Origin: Microbacterium sp. | Lineage (GTDB): Bacteria; Actinomycetota; Actinomycetes; Actinomycetales; Microbacteriaceae | Direction: 5' to 3' | Assembly (NCBI RefSeq): GCF_017305435.1 | Contig: NZ_JAFKIP010000009.1 | Location: 84,400-148,399 of the forward strand | DNA length: 64,000 bases | Part shown: piece after piece, positions 26,570-37,139 of the stretch | Layout: every line of letters begins with the position of its first letter | How positions within the stretch are numbered: the stretch's first letter is position 1 | Notes under the pieces: model-generated | The model's database searches: none | The model's input: the letters and a program-made list of their open reading frames with translations, nothing else | What the model was told of the DNA's origin: nothing | Made by a program: the position numbers and the translations under genes

Positions 26570-28345
26570 TCAGAAGTCGTCGGCGCTCAGCCGGGGCAGG
26601 GGCTGCGTCTCGATGAGGAGGTGCTCCGCGGCATCCCGCTGCTTCGCCAACGGCAGGAAGACGCGGAACGTCGCCCCGCCGCCGGCCGTCTCGAAGACCT
26701 CGATCGACCCGTGCAGCGCCTCGACGACCGAGGCGACGATGGACAGGCCCAGCCCCGAGCCCCCCGTCTCGCGCGCACGCGAGGTGTCGGCGCGCCAGAA
26801 GCGCTGGAAGATCTTGTCGCGGATCTGCTCCGGGATGCCCTCGCCGTGGTCGCTCACCGCGATCCAGCCCATCCCGGCCCGCTCGTCGACGCCCGTGGAC
26901 AGCTCGATCGGCGAGCCGGCCGGCGTGTAGCGGCGCGCGTTGCCGAGGAGGTTCGCGACGACCTGGCGGATGCGGTTCTCATCGCCGAGGACGATCGGAG
27001 CGGGCGGCGCGGGTATGGCCGGGGTGCCCGGCCGCGAGGCCGCACCACCGGCAGCGCCGGCCGCGGCTGCCGCACTGGCCGCACCGGCCGCACTGGACCC
27101 GGGGCGGGGACGCCGGCGCAGGAGGGAGCGGGTGGCGCCCGCGATGCCACGGCGCGCACCCGTGGCATCCACCGTCGACGTCACGAGCGGCACCGGTGCC
27201 GTGGGCGTGGGCTCCGGTCGGTCGTCGATGAGAGCGACCTCGCGGTCGGGCGAAGCGGCGCGGGCGTCGAGGGCCGCGTCGCGGGCGATCGGGCGGAGGT
27301 CGACGTCGGCGACGACGATGTCGCGCCGTTCGTCGAGGCGGGCGAGGGCGAGGAGGTCTTCGACGAGCCCGCCCATGCGGATCGCCTCCTTCTCGATCCG
27401 CTCCATCGACTGCGCGGTCTGCTCGTCGCCGGCGATCGCGCCCATGCGGTACAGCTCCGCGTAGCCGCGCACCGTGACGAGGGGTGTGCGCAGCTCGTGG
27501 CTCGCGTCGCCGATGAAGCGGCGCATCTGCTGCACCGTGGCATCCCGTTGGCCGAGAGCGTGGTCGATGCGGTCGAGCATCGTGTTGATCGCGATCTTGA
27601 GGCGGCCGACCTCGGTGCCCGGAGTGATGTCGCCCATGCGCTGGCTGAAATCGCCCGCTGCGATCGACATGGCGGTGGACTCCACCTGACCGAGCCCGCG
27701 GAAGGCGAGGGTCACGAGCAGGCGCGTCGCGATGGCGCCGGCCAGGATCGTGACGAGCGCGAGGGCCGTGTAGATGCCGAGGAAGTTCGCGACCGTCTGA
27801 TTCACCGGCGTCAGCGGCAGCGCGAGCAGCTGCACGTAGGACTGCTGCGACCCGGGGAGCTGCAGCAGGTCGACCGCCGCATGGAAGGTCGTCTTGCCGT
27901 CGACCGAGAGGATGTCGAAGGGTGCCGTGCCCTGCATGAGCGCCTTGTCCAGGCCGAAGGGCTCCGGATAGTGCGGCTGGCTCCCGGCCGGGCCGCCCGC
28001 GGCGCCGCCGGTCTGCAGCAGCGTGCCGTCGGGCCCGTAGATCGCGATGTAGAACGACGTCAGCGGCGCTGTCGCGGGCGGGCCGAACTGGGCGACGCCG
28101 TCGATCACTTCGACGCTCAGGAGACTGGATGCCTGGTCGAGTGTGACCGTCTGCGTGATGGATTTGTCACGCTCGTCGATCTGGGCGTTCCGCAGGAACA
28201 CCGCCGTGCCGATCCCGACCGCGACGAGCCCCAGGGCCAGCACGGCGACGGTGACGCCGGTGACCTTCGCGCGCAGGCTGACGCCGCGCCACCATTCGGT
28301 GATCCGGTCGCCTCGGCGGGCGTGCGCGGCGAGCGGGGGAGCCAC
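26570..28345 (-). CDS. Sensor histidine kinase (TrcS-like)
   Basis: A 591-residue kinase: N-terminal transmembrane helix (about residues 28-50), extracellular sensor, second helix around 185-208, HAMP, HisKA with DASHELRTP (His near 282), then HATPase with N-box (NLLGNARRY), DHGEGIP and GGSGLGLSIV. Between HisKA and the N-box, residues about 377-446 hold a low-complexity Pro/Ala/Gly/Arg-rich insertion, not a normal part of the ATPase fold. It lies 19 bp downstream of the response regulator gene and forms a two-component pair with it. Confidence 0.94.
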   Translation of the reverse strand: MAPPLAAHARRGDRITEWWRGVSLRAKVTGVTVAVLALGLVAVGIGTAVFLRNAQIDERDKSITQTVTLDQASSLLSVEVIDGVAQFGPPATAPLTSFYIAIYGPDGTLLQTGGAAGGPAGSQPHYPEPFGLDKALMQGTAPFDILSVDGKTTFHAAVDLLQLPGSQQSYVQLLALPLTPVNQTVANFLGIYTALALVTILAGAIATRLLVTLAFRGLGQVESTAMSIAAGDFSQRMGDITPGTEVGRLKIAINTMLDRIDHALGQRDATVQQMRRFIGDASHELRTPLVTVRGYAELYRMGAIAGDEQTAQSMERIEKEAIRMGGLVEDLLALARLDERRDIVVADVDLRPIARDAALDARAASPDREVALIDDRPEPTPTAPVPLVTSTVDATGARRGIAGATRSLLRRRPRPGSSAAGAASAAAAAGAAGGAASRPGTPAIPAPPAPIVLGDENRIRQVVANLLGNARRYTPAGSPIELSTGVDERAGMGWIAVSDHGEGIPEQIRDKIFQRFWRADTSRARETGGSGLGLSIVASVVEALHGSIEVFETAGGGATFRVFLPLAKQRDAAEHLLIETQPLPRLSADDF

Positions 28346-28364
28346 GGTTCTCGCGGGAGCGGCC

Positions 28365-29057
28365 TCAGGCCGTCTTGCCGGCCTTCAGCATGTAGCCGAA
28401 CCCGCGCTTGGTCTGGATGAGGGGCTCCGACGAGTACGGATCGATCTTGCGTCGCAGGTACGAGATGTAGCTCTCGACGATGCCGGCGTCGCCGTTGAAG
28501 TCGTACTCCCAGACGTGGTCGAGGATCTGCGCCTTGCTCAGCACACGGTTGGGGTTGAGCATGAGATAGCGCAGGAGCTTGAACTCGGTGGGGGAGAGGT
28601 CGATCGACACGTCGCCGACGGTGACGTCGTGCGTGTCCTGGTCCATCGTGAGCTCGCCGGCCTTGATGGTCGACTCCTCGTCGGCCTGCATCGTGCGGCG
28701 GAGGATCGCCTGCAGCCGCGCGACGATCTCGTCGAGCGAGAAGGGCTTCGTGACGTAGTCGTCGCCGCCCGCGTTCAGGCCCTCGATCTTGTCTTCCGTC
28801 TCGTCCTTCGCGGTCAGGAACAGGATCGGCGCCGTGTACCCGGCGCCGCGCAGGCGCTTGGTGACGCTGAAGCCGTTCATGTCGGGCAGCATGACGTCGA
28901 GGATGATGAGGTCGGGCTCCTCCTCCAAGACGGCGGAGATCGTCTGCGCGCCATTGCTGACGGCGCGGACCTGGTACCCGGCGAACCGGAGGCTCGTGAC
29001 GAGCAGATCGCGGATGTTCGGTTCGTCGTCCACGACGAGGATGCGCGGTGCGGTCAT
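28365..29057 (-). CDS. OmpR-family response regulator (TrcR-like)
   Basis: A 230-residue regulator with a receiver domain (phospho-acceptor D54 in LIILDVMLPD, LFLTAKDE with the T/K switch residues) and a C-terminal winged helix (LSPTEFKLLRYLMLN, TKRGFGYML). The start at 29057 gives the standard MTAPRILVVDDE opening; longer in-frame readings lack support. It is transcribed first, followed by its kinase. Regulated genes are unknown. Confidence 0.95.
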   Translation of the reverse strand: MTAPRILVVDDEPNIRDLLVTSLRFAGYQVRAVSNGAQTISAVLEEEPDLIILDVMLPDMNGFSVTKRLRGAGYTAPILFLTAKDETEDKIEGLNAGGDDYVTKPFSLDEIVARLQAILRRTMQADEESTIKAGELTMDQDTHDVTVGDVSIDLSPTEFKLLRYLMLNPNRVLSKAQILDHVWEYDFNGDAGIVESYISYLRRKIDPYSSEPLIQTKRGFGYMLKAGKTA

Positions 29058-29147
29058 GACCCCATACTGGCACCGGAATCCATGCGGTTGCTGGATATCC
29101 GCATCCGTGGCCCCGATCGCGGGTCGATCGGTCATCATGAAAAGGTG

Positions 29148-30200
29148 ATGCCTGCCCCCGCTCCGGCGCCCGCGCCCGTCCTCGTGCACGTCCCCGCGCC
29201 CGCTGCGGCCCCGCTTCCGGCCGATGCCACATCGGGCGGTCTCGCGTTCCACCGGCTCGTGTTCGCGCGTCGTCGCCGGGGGTGGTGGACGCCGCTCGTC
29301 GTCGGAGCCCTCGGCATCGCGTTCTACCTCGTGCTGATGCTCGTCGTGCTGGTGGCGATCTTCGCCGCGGCATCCGTCGACCCCACCGTGCTCGAACGCA
29401 TGACGGCGCTCGCGCAGAATCCCACCATCGACGCGCGGGATCCGCTCATGCTGGCGCTCCTGCTCGGCACCATCGTGCTGATGCTGCCGTGCTATCAGCT
29501 CGCCTCGCTCATCGTGAACGGCAAGCGGGTCGGACTCATCTCGTCGGCGGCGGGTCGGCTGCGCTGGCGGTGGATGCTGCTGTGCGGGCTCGTCGCGCTC
29601 GTCCTCTACGGCGTCTTCACGCTCGTGTCACTGGTGCTGCCTTCGGAGATCACCGGGGATGCCGCGGGGGATGCCGCGCCGCAGCCGCTCTGGCCGCTCT
29701 CGCTCGCGCTCATCCTGCTGCTCGTGCCGCTGCAGTCGGCGGCGGAGGAGTACGTCTTCCGCGGGTATCTCGCCCAGGCGATCGGGCGGTGGCTGCGGCA
29801 TCCCGCCTTCGCGATCCTGCTGCCCGTGCCGCTCTTCGTCCTCGGTCACCTCTACGACGTGCTCGGTCAGCTCAGCGTCGGCGTGTTCGCCGTCGCCGCA
29901 GGCTGGCTCGTGTGGCGCACGGGCGGGCTCGAAGCCGCGATCGCGCTGCACGTCGTGAACAACCTGTCCGGTTTCCTCCTGTCGCTCGCGTCCGGCGCCG
30001 ATCCGACGGCGAGCGAGACGGGATGGGTGAGCTTCGTCTCCTCGTTCGTGCTGATCGGCGGCTATGTCGCGATCGTCGAGTGGCTGCTGCGCCGCCGGGC
30101 GGCGCGCGGCCGGCCCCTCCCGCGGACCCTCGTGCTCACGCCGCCCGTGCCCGTGCCCGCTCACGCCGCGGCGAGGCCGTCGGCGTCCAGGATCGTGTAG
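29148..30200 (+). CDS. CPBP-family intramembrane glutamic endopeptidase
   Basis: A 350-residue polytopic protein with a Pro/Ala-rich cytoplasmic N-terminus (residues 1-30). The CPBP (Abi/Rce1-like) motifs are in order: EEYVFRG (motif 1 glutamates, about residue 200), FVLGHL (motif 2 His) and HVVNN (motif 3). AAAGG lies just before the ATG at 29148. Members cleave membrane substrates such as prenylated or bacteriocin-type peptides; substrate here is unknown. Its last 40 bp overlap the 3' end of the convergent XPB gene. Confidence 0.9.
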   Translation: MPAPAPAPAPVLVHVPAPAAAPLPADATSGGLAFHRLVFARRRRGWWTPLVVGALGIAFYLVLMLVVLVAIFAAASVDPTVLERMTALAQNPTIDARDPLMLALLLGTIVLMLPCYQLASLIVNGKRVGLISSAAGRLRWRWMLLCGLVALVLYGVFTLVSLVLPSEITGDAAGDAAPQPLWPLSLALILLLVPLQSAAEEYVFRGYLAQAIGRWLRHPAFAILLPVPLFVLGHLYDVLGQLSVGVFAVAAGWLVWRTGGLEAAIALHVVNNLSGFLLSLASGADPTASETGWVSFVSSFVLIGGYVAIVEWLLRRRAARGRPLPRTLVLTPPVPVPAHAAARPSASRIV

Positions 30201-31804
30201 CTGTAGCCCTGTTCGGCGAGGAACCGCTGGCGGTTCTGCGCGAAGTCCTGATCGACGGTGTCGCGTGCGATGAGGGTGTAGAAGCTCGCCGTGTGCCCGC
30301 TCTGCTTGGGGCGCAGGAGTCGTCCGAGCCGCTGTGCCTCCTCCTGACGGGATCCGAACGACCCCGACACCTGGATGGCGACGGATGCCTCGGGCAGGTC
30401 GATCGAGAAGTTCGCGACCTTCGAGACGACGAGCACGGGGATGCGTCCCTCGCGGAACGCGCCGTAGAGCTCCTCGCGCTCGTCGACGGGCGTCGCGCCC
30501 GTGATCTGCGGCGCGCCCAGGGCGTCTGCGAGGATGTCGATCTGATCGAGGTACTGGCCGATCACGAGGATCTGCTCGCCCGCGTGCCGCGCGACGAGGT
30601 CCTTCACGACGCCGATCTTCGCGTGCGCCGTCGCCGCGAGGCGGTAGCGCTCGTCGTCGGCCGCCGCCGCGTACTCCATACGGTCGCCCGGGGGCAGATC
30701 GACGCGCACTTCGTAGCAGACGGCGGGGGAGATGAACCCCTGCGCCTCGATCTCCTTCCACGGCGCGTCGAAGCGCTTGGGTCCGATGAGGCTGAAGACG
30801 TCGCCCTCGCGGCCGTCCTCGCGCACGAGCGTGGCCGTGAGGCCGAGTCGTCGCCGCGCCTGCAGGTCGGCGGTCAGCTTGAACACGGGGGCGGGTAGCA
30901 GGTGCACCTCGTCGTAGACGATGAGACCCCAGTCCAGGGCATCCAGCAGCGCCAGATGCGCGTACTCGCCTTTCCGCTTCGCGGTGAGGATCTGGTAGGT
31001 CGCGATCGTGACCGGCTTGACCTCCTTCACCTGACCGGAGTACTCGCCGATCTCTTCGGGAGTGAGCGTCGTGCGCTTGAGCAGCTCGTCGCGCCACTGC
31101 CGCGCGCTCACGGTGTTGGTGACGAGGATGAGGGTCGTCGTCTTCGTGTCGGCCATGGCCGCCGCCCCCACGAGCGTCTTGCCGGCGCCGCAGGGGAGCA
31201 CGACGACACCCGACCCGCCCTCGCTGAAGATGTCGACGGCTTTGCGCTGGTAGGGGCGCAGCGTCCAGCCGTCCTCGGCGAGGTCGATCTCGTGCGGGGT
31301 GCCGGGGGTGTAGCCGGCGTGGTCCTCGGCGGGCCAGCCGACCTTGAGGAGTTCCTGTTTGATGTGACCGCGCGCCCAGGCATCCACGGTGAAGACGCCG
31401 GGGGAGGGATGCCCCGTCAGCAGCGGCTGGATGCGCTTGTTCTTCGCGACCTCGGCGAGCACCGCGGTGTCGGTCGCGCGGAGGATCAGCGTGCCCTCGT
31501 CGTCGCGCTCGATGACGAGCCGCCCGTAGCGGCCCACGGTCTCGCGGATGTCGATCGAGACGGATGCCGGGACGGGGAAGCGCGACCAGCGATCGAGCGT
31601 GGCGAGCATGTCCTCGGCGGAATGTCCCGCCGCGCGGGCGTTCCACAGCCCGAGCCGCGTGATGCGGTAGGTGTGGATGTGCTCCGGGGCGCGCTCGAGT
31701 TCGGCGAACGTCGCGAGTTCGTGACGGGCGCTCTCGGCGTCGGGATGGGCGACTTCGAGCAGCACGGTGCGGTCGCTTTGCACGATGAGGGGTCCGTCAG
31801 CCAT
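30161..31804 (-). CDS. XPB-type DNA repair helicase
   Basis: A 547-residue SF2 helicase of the bacterial XPB/Ssl2 group. Walker A (LPCGAGKT), DEVH box (VYDEVHLLPAP), SAT-like GLTATLVRE, and motif VI QRLGRLLRPK are visible, after an N-terminal damage-recognition-like domain. It unwinds DNA 3'-5' in repair. The next gene on the same strand is its usual neighbour, a helicase-associated protein, the same order as ercc3 and Rv0862c in Mycobacterium. Confidence 0.95.
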   Translation of the reverse strand: MADGPLIVQSDRTVLLEVAHPDAESARHELATFAELERAPEHIHTYRITRLGLWNARAAGHSAEDMLATLDRWSRFPVPASVSIDIRETVGRYGRLVIERDDEGTLILRATDTAVLAEVAKNKRIQPLLTGHPSPGVFTVDAWARGHIKQELLKVGWPAEDHAGYTPGTPHEIDLAEDGWTLRPYQRKAVDIFSEGGSGVVVLPCGAGKTLVGAAAMADTKTTTLILVTNTVSARQWRDELLKRTTLTPEEIGEYSGQVKEVKPVTIATYQILTAKRKGEYAHLALLDALDWGLIVYDEVHLLPAPVFKLTADLQARRRLGLTATLVREDGREGDVFSLIGPKRFDAPWKEIEAQGFISPAVCYEVRVDLPPGDRMEYAAAADDERYRLAATAHAKIGVVKDLVARHAGEQILVIGQYLDQIDILADALGAPQITGATPVDEREELYGAFREGRIPVLVVSKVANFSIDLPEASVAIQVSGSFGSRQEEAQRLGRLLRPKQSGHTASFYTLIARDTVDQDFAQNRQRFLAEQGYSYTILDADGLAAA

Positions 31805-31840
31805 AACGGATCATTCTACCGGCGTGCAGTCGGTGCGGCT

Positions 31841-33619
31841 TCAGGCGGGGCCGACCCGGACGATGCTCGAGACGGGCAGCGTGCGTTCGACGTCGACGGT
31901 GCGGTCGAGGCCCCGCAGACGCCCGCCGCCGAGCCCGGTCGCCTCGATCGTGAACGAGCGCTCGGCCCCCTGATCCTCGTCTGGACTGGCCGGCAGGCGT
32001 ACGGTGACCGTGATGGTCGCCCGGGTGCGGACGGCCTGCTCGAGCTCGCGGCCGAGCCATGCGGCATCCGCGTCTTCGGACTGCGCGGCGCGCAGGCGTG
32101 CGAGGAGGTCGGCGTACACCTCGACGGGGTCCGCCTCCGGCTCCGGCGGCGCGGCGAGGCGATGACGCTCGAGCGGGCGACGTGCGCCGTCGGCATCCAC
32201 GGCGACGATCGGATAGCGGGCGTCGGCGATCATCCAGAACGCGGTGTCCGCGCTCGATCGGGTGATGAGGGCGTCCCCGTCCGGAATCAGCCCGAGGGGC
32301 CGCAGGGCCTGATCGACGGCGATCGTCTGCAGCATCGCGGCGTCGTCGCTCGTGACGCGCGTGCGTCCGCTTCCGTCCTGTCCGACGCGGAGCGTGCCGT
32401 GCCGGCTGGCGGAGCGCTCGATCTCGTAGGCGAGCGGCTGCGGCAGACCCGTGAGCGAGAGTTCGAGGAGGAAAGCCCGCAGGGAGTCGGCGGTCTCGCC
32501 CGCCGTGAGCGCGTCGGCGAGCGTCTCCGCGGTGAAGCGGTAGCTGGATGCCTGGGCACGCGATTCGCGACGCGCCATCGACCGCAGCCGCAGGTCCAGG
32601 TGCGGGGCGAGGGAGCCCGGGGCGATCGCGGTGAGGTCGTTCTGCAGATAGACGCGGTCGACTTCGGGCGGGAGGAGTGCGGCGAGTGCGGCCGCGTCGG
32701 GGGCGTCGCCCGCGGCTGCGCGCCGCATCCACACGGTCGGCTCGCCCGCGCCGTCGACGATCGCCCAACGCCGCAGGAGCCCCGCGAGCTCGTCGGCGCG
32801 CGCGGGCCAGGCCGGGTCGAACGGGTACGCGCCGGGCCAGGCGGGGGCGGCGAGCCAGCCGCCGGCTGCCGTGCGCAGCCCCGCCGGCAGGCCCGCGATC
32901 AGCCGCGCCGCGACGGCCGACCAGCGAGCGGCCGTGCTCCCGCCGAGCCAGTCGATGCCGGCGGGGGTGACGAGGAGCGCGCGCCCCTCCGGAGCGAGCA
33001 GGCCCGCACTCTGCCCGATCGCGACGAGGTCATCGGCGGCCGCGGCATCCTCGACCGCGCCGGTGTCGATGAGTCGCCGGCGGTCCGCGGCGCCGAGCGT
33101 GCCCGCCCCGATGCGGCCGAGAGGGGCGACGAGCGCCGCGTGCAGGACGTCGGCGAGCGAGGCCGTGGCGGTGAACGCGCGCTCGGCGGATGCCGCGTCG
33201 GCGGCGTTCTCGCCGATCGGCGTCCGTTCCGGTGTCGGCGCCGTGGTCGGGGAGAGTACGGCGACGCGGCTCGTCGCGCGGAAGGTGTCGGCGACGCTCT
33301 CCCAGACGCGCCCGTCGGCGTCGAGCAGCCCGCGCGCGACGAGCACGTCACGCGCGGGGCCGGGCTCGGCTGCGGTGGCTGTCGCCGCCGGTGCCGCTGA
33401 GGCGGCTGTCGCCGCCTCCAGCGCGTCCGCCTCTGCGGCGGTCAGATCGACGAGGGCGCGAGCGATCGACGTCGGATCGAGCAGCTGCTCGGCCGCGTCG
33501 AACGCGTCGTTCCAGTGCGCGGCGGGGGAGACATGACGGGCGAGAAGCAGTGCGGCGAGGGAGCGGTCGTCCCGCGCCGCGAGCTCGTGCGCGAGCGTGC
33601 GCGCGGAGGGCCCGGTCAT
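31841..33619 (-). CDS. Helicase-associated domain protein (Rv0862c-like)
   Basis: A 592-residue Ala/Leu/Arg-rich protein that in Actinobacteria is encoded beside XPB. The N-terminal half has winged-helix-like repeats (GPSARTLAHELAARDDRSLAALLLAR), the C-terminal third a helicase-C-like domain (ASRHGTLRVGQDGSGRTRVTS; ARYPIVAVDADGARRPL). No catalytic helicase motifs are seen, so it is probably an accessory factor. Start at 33619 is the first ATG after the upstream membrane gene and gives the family length. Ala/Gly/Thr low-complexity linkers lie near residues 75-90. Confidence 0.8.
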   Translation of the reverse strand: MTGPSARTLAHELAARDDRSLAALLLARHVSPAAHWNDAFDAAEQLLDPTSIARALVDLTAAEADALEAATAASAAPAATATAAEPGPARDVLVARGLLDADGRVWESVADTFRATSRVAVLSPTTAPTPERTPIGENAADAASAERAFTATASLADVLHAALVAPLGRIGAGTLGAADRRRLIDTGAVEDAAAADDLVAIGQSAGLLAPEGRALLVTPAGIDWLGGSTAARWSAVAARLIAGLPAGLRTAAGGWLAAPAWPGAYPFDPAWPARADELAGLLRRWAIVDGAGEPTVWMRRAAAGDAPDAAALAALLPPEVDRVYLQNDLTAIAPGSLAPHLDLRLRSMARRESRAQASSYRFTAETLADALTAGETADSLRAFLLELSLTGLPQPLAYEIERSASRHGTLRVGQDGSGRTRVTSDDAAMLQTIAVDQALRPLGLIPDGDALITRSSADTAFWMIADARYPIVAVDADGARRPLERHRLAAPPEPEADPVEVYADLLARLRAAQSEDADAAWLGRELEQAVRTRATITVTVRLPASPDEDQGAERSFTIEATGLGGGRLRGLDRTVDVERTLPVSSIVRVGPA

Positions 33620-33621
33620 GA

Positions 33622-33903
33622 TCAGCGCCCCTTGCCGACCCGCGCCTTCCGGATGAAGGTCATGATGAGCACCGTCAGCAGGAGCAGGAACGCCACGATC
33701 GGGGCGATGTACACCGTCGTTCCGAGTGCGGGCCAGACGCCCGTGCCCATGTCCGCGCCCGAACGCGACCCGATGATGATGGCCGCGAAGCACACGATCG
33801 ACAGCACGACGAGCCCGAGGGACATGAACGCGAGGATGCGGTCGATCCGGCGGACGGGCAGATCGTCGGCCGGTTTCGGCGTGCGCGGTGCGGAGGAGGA
33901 CAT
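33622..33903 (-). CDS. Small two-span membrane protein
   Basis: A 93-residue protein with a charged N-terminus (RIDRILAF), then two hydrophobic segments at about residues 25-45 and 62-84 and a basic tail (FIRKARVGKGR). The ATG at 33903 is chosen; a GTG two codons upstream is possible. Its stop lies 2 bp before the start of the helicase-associated gene. No known domain recognised; probably a conserved actinobacterial membrane protein. Confidence 0.7.
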   Translation of the reverse strand: MSSSAPRTPKPADDLPVRRIDRILAFMSLGLVVLSIVCFAAIIIGSRSGADMGTGVWPALGTTVYIAPIVAFLLLLTVLIMTFIRKARVGKGR

Positions 33904-34022
33904 CCGCACCAGCCTACTGCGTCGCGCCGCTCGCCGCGCAGCCCGTGCCGTAGGCTGAGAGGGGGGAATTCGTCCCCTCTTTCACAGCGCCCGCACACGG
34001 CGAGCACATCAGCGAGGTTCAC

Positions 34023-34403
34023 ATGCCCACCGGCAAGGTCAGGTTCTACGACGACGAGAAGGGTTTCGGCTTCATCACCGCCGATGACGGCCAGGACGTC
34101 TTCCTGCACGCCACGGCCCTTCCTGCGGGATCGGTCGTGAAGACGGGCTCGCGACTCGAGTTCGGTGTCGCCGACGGCAAGCGCGGTCTGCAGGCGCTCG
34201 CGGTGCGCGTGCTCGACGCTCCTGTGAGCCTCGCCAAGCGCAACCGTCCGAAGGCCGACGACATGGCGGTCATCATCGAGGACGTCGTGAAGCTGCTCGA
34301 CAAGGTCGGAGGCGACCTCCGCCGCGGGCACTACCCGAGCGGAGCCCAGGGCACGAAGGTCGCGGCGATCCTGCGCAAGGTGGCCGATGACCTCGACGCC
34401 TGA
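34023..34403 (+). CDS. Cold-shock-domain protein with C-terminal extension
   Basis: A 126-residue protein. Residues 1-65 form a cold-shock domain ([23 protein letters not shown]), and residues 70-126 a charged helical extension (VIIEDVVKLLDKVGG..TKVAAILRKVADDLD) found in actinobacterial CspB-like proteins. A TAGGCT -10-like box lies about 70 bp upstream. It overlaps the DUF3027 gene by 17 bp in another frame, so the two are coupled. It likely binds RNA or single-stranded DNA. Confidence 0.92.
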   Translation: MPTGKVRFYDDEKGFGFITADDGQDVFLHATALPAGSVVKTGSRLEFGVADGKRGLQALAVRVLDAPVSLAKRNRPKADDMAVIIEDVVKLLDKVGGDLRRGHYPSGAQGTKVAAILRKVADDLDA

Positions 34404-34998
34404 GCCCGTGACGTCGATGCACGGCTCCGCGGACGAGCGCCTGATCGGCGCGCACGATCTCGCCGTCGCGGCGCTGCGGGAGATCACGCCGGCGGCGACG
34501 ATCGGCGAGCCCGTGGGCTACACGCTCGAGGACGGCGGCGTCGTGTCGCTGCGTTTCGCGAACACGATGGAGGGCTACCCGGGCTGGTTCTGGACGGTGA
34601 GCGTCGCCGTCGTGGAGGACGCCGACCCGACCGTGCTCGAAGCCGAGCTGCTGCCCGGTGACGGGGCGCTGCTCGCGCCGGAGTGGATCCCCTGGGCCGT
34701 GCGGCTCGCCGAGTATCAGGCGGCCGCTGCGGCCGCCGCGGAGGCGGACGACCACGACGAGGACATCGACGACATCGAGGACGACGACGATCACGACGTC
34801 GACGATCTGGACGATCTGGATGCCGCCGACTTCGACGACGACGGCTCGCCGATCCTCCACGCGGGCGACGTCGACGGCGTCGACATCGACGAGCTCGACG
34901 ACTCCGCCCCCGACGCGGCTGAAGACGACGACGCCGACCCCGACGGCGACGACACCGACCTCGCCGACTCCGACGACGAGACCGCTCAACCCCGGTGA
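34387..34998 (+). CDS. DUF3027-domain protein with acidic tail
   Basis: A 203-residue protein. Residues 12-120 carry the DUF3027 pattern (AHDLAVAALREIT, GYTLEDGGVVSLRFA, YPGWFWTVSVAVV, PEWIPWAVRL). Residues from about 118 to the end are almost entirely Asp/Glu (runs such as DDHDEDIDDIEDDDDHD), an intrinsically disordered acidic tail. Relatives lie beside CspB and SerC in other Actinobacteria, as here. Its TGA stop is supplied by the first bases of REP copy B. Function unknown. Confidence 0.85.
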   Translation: MTSTPEPVTSMHGSADERLIGAHDLAVAALREITPAATIGEPVGYTLEDGGVVSLRFANTMEGYPGWFWTVSVAVVEDADPTVLEAELLPGDGALLAPEWIPWAVRLAEYQAAAAAAAEADDHDEDIDDIEDDDDHDVDDLDDLDAADFDDDGSPILHAGDVDGVDIDELDDSAPDAAEDDDADPDGDDTDLADSDDETAQPR

Positions 34999-35037
34999 TC
35001 GAGTGCCGGCGCGCAGCGCCGGTGTATCGAGATCACC
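34994..35037. repeat. REP-like palindromic repeat, copy B
   Basis: GGTGATCGAGTG arm, 7-bp central stem CCGGCGC/GCGCCGG around a GCA loop, then GTATCGAGATCACC arm. It overlaps the DUF3027 stop codon and lies between convergent DUF3027 and serC. Confidence 0.85.
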
Positions 35038-35153
35038 CCACCCCTCCCGCGCGAGGTAGTGGTCACTCGTGGCGCTCACGGACGCCGGGATGCCGCCACA
35101 ACTGCCCACAAGTCGGCCGGCCAGGTCGGCCGGCGCCGCACACCGGCGCGGGC

Positions 35154-36309
<1,156 letters not shown>

Positions 36310-36336
36310 CCCCGACATCGCGCACCGAGGCCTGCC

Positions 36337-37044
36337 ATGACCGATCTGATCGACACCACCGAGATGTACCTGCGCACGATCCTCGAACTCGAGGAGGAGG
36401 GGATCGTCCCCCTTCGCGCGCGCATCTCCGAGCGCCTCGGTCACTCGGGTCCCACGGTGTCGCAGACGGTCGGACGCATGGAGCGCGACGGCCTCGTCGT
36501 CGTGACCGACGACCGCTCGCTCGCGCTCACCGACTCGGGGCGGCACAAGGCCGTCGACGTGATGCGCAAGCACCGCCTCGCCGAGCGGCTCCTCTCCGAC
36601 GTCATCGGCCTCGACTGGGCGTTCGTCCACGAAGAGGCGTGCCGGTGGGAGCACGTCATGAGCGAGCAGGTGGAGCGCCGCCTCATCGAGCTGCTCGGCC
36701 ACCCGACCGAGTCCCCGTACGGCAACCCCATTCCGGGTCTCGACCAGCTGGGCGACGTCCCGGCGCGCACGTTCGACGACGGCGTCGTCGGGCTCGTGCG
36801 CCTTCTGAACGAGACGGGCGGCCCCGTCTCGGGCACCGTCCGTCGCCTCGCGGAGCCGGTCCAGGTCGACCCCGAGCTGCTCACGCAGCTGCGCGAGGCG
36901 GGTGTCGTCCCGGGAGCGACGGGCGACTACCGCTTCAGCGAGGGGTACGTGCTCGTGCAGATGGACGGCCAGGCCGACGGTCTCGAACTGCCCGTCGAGG
37001 TCGCCTCGCACATCTTCCTGGTGGATGCCGCGCCGCAGGCCTGA
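36337..37044 (+). CDS. dtxR: DtxR/IdeR-type metal-dependent repressor
   Basis: A 235-residue regulator. The winged helix includes GPTVSQTVGRMERDGLV. Met10 (TTEMYL) and the primary-site residues Cys, Glu, His (EEACRWEHV) match DtxR/IdeR rather than MntR, which points to iron sensing. A C-terminal SH3-like domain (PVQVDPELL to GVVPGA) is present, again as in DtxR. When iron-bound it would repress uptake genes. Start at 36337 gives the classical MTDLIDTTEMYLRTI opening. Confidence 0.93.
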   Translation: MTDLIDTTEMYLRTILELEEEGIVPLRARISERLGHSGPTVSQTVGRMERDGLVVVTDDRSLALTDSGRHKAVDVMRKHRLAERLLSDVIGLDWAFVHEEACRWEHVMSEQVERRLIELLGHPTESPYGNPIPGLDQLGDVPARTFDDGVVGLVRLLNETGGPVSGTVRRLAEPVQVDPELLTQLREAGVVPGATGDYRFSEGYVLVQMDGQADGLELPVEVASHIFLVDAAPQA

Positions 37045-37139
37045 CCGGCCCGGGCGCATCCCCCGAGCCTGAACGCCTGGTGGGAGAGTCCTGGGCGCCG
37101 CGAACCCCGCGTGACATATTCGTTACCTTCCGGTAGCCT

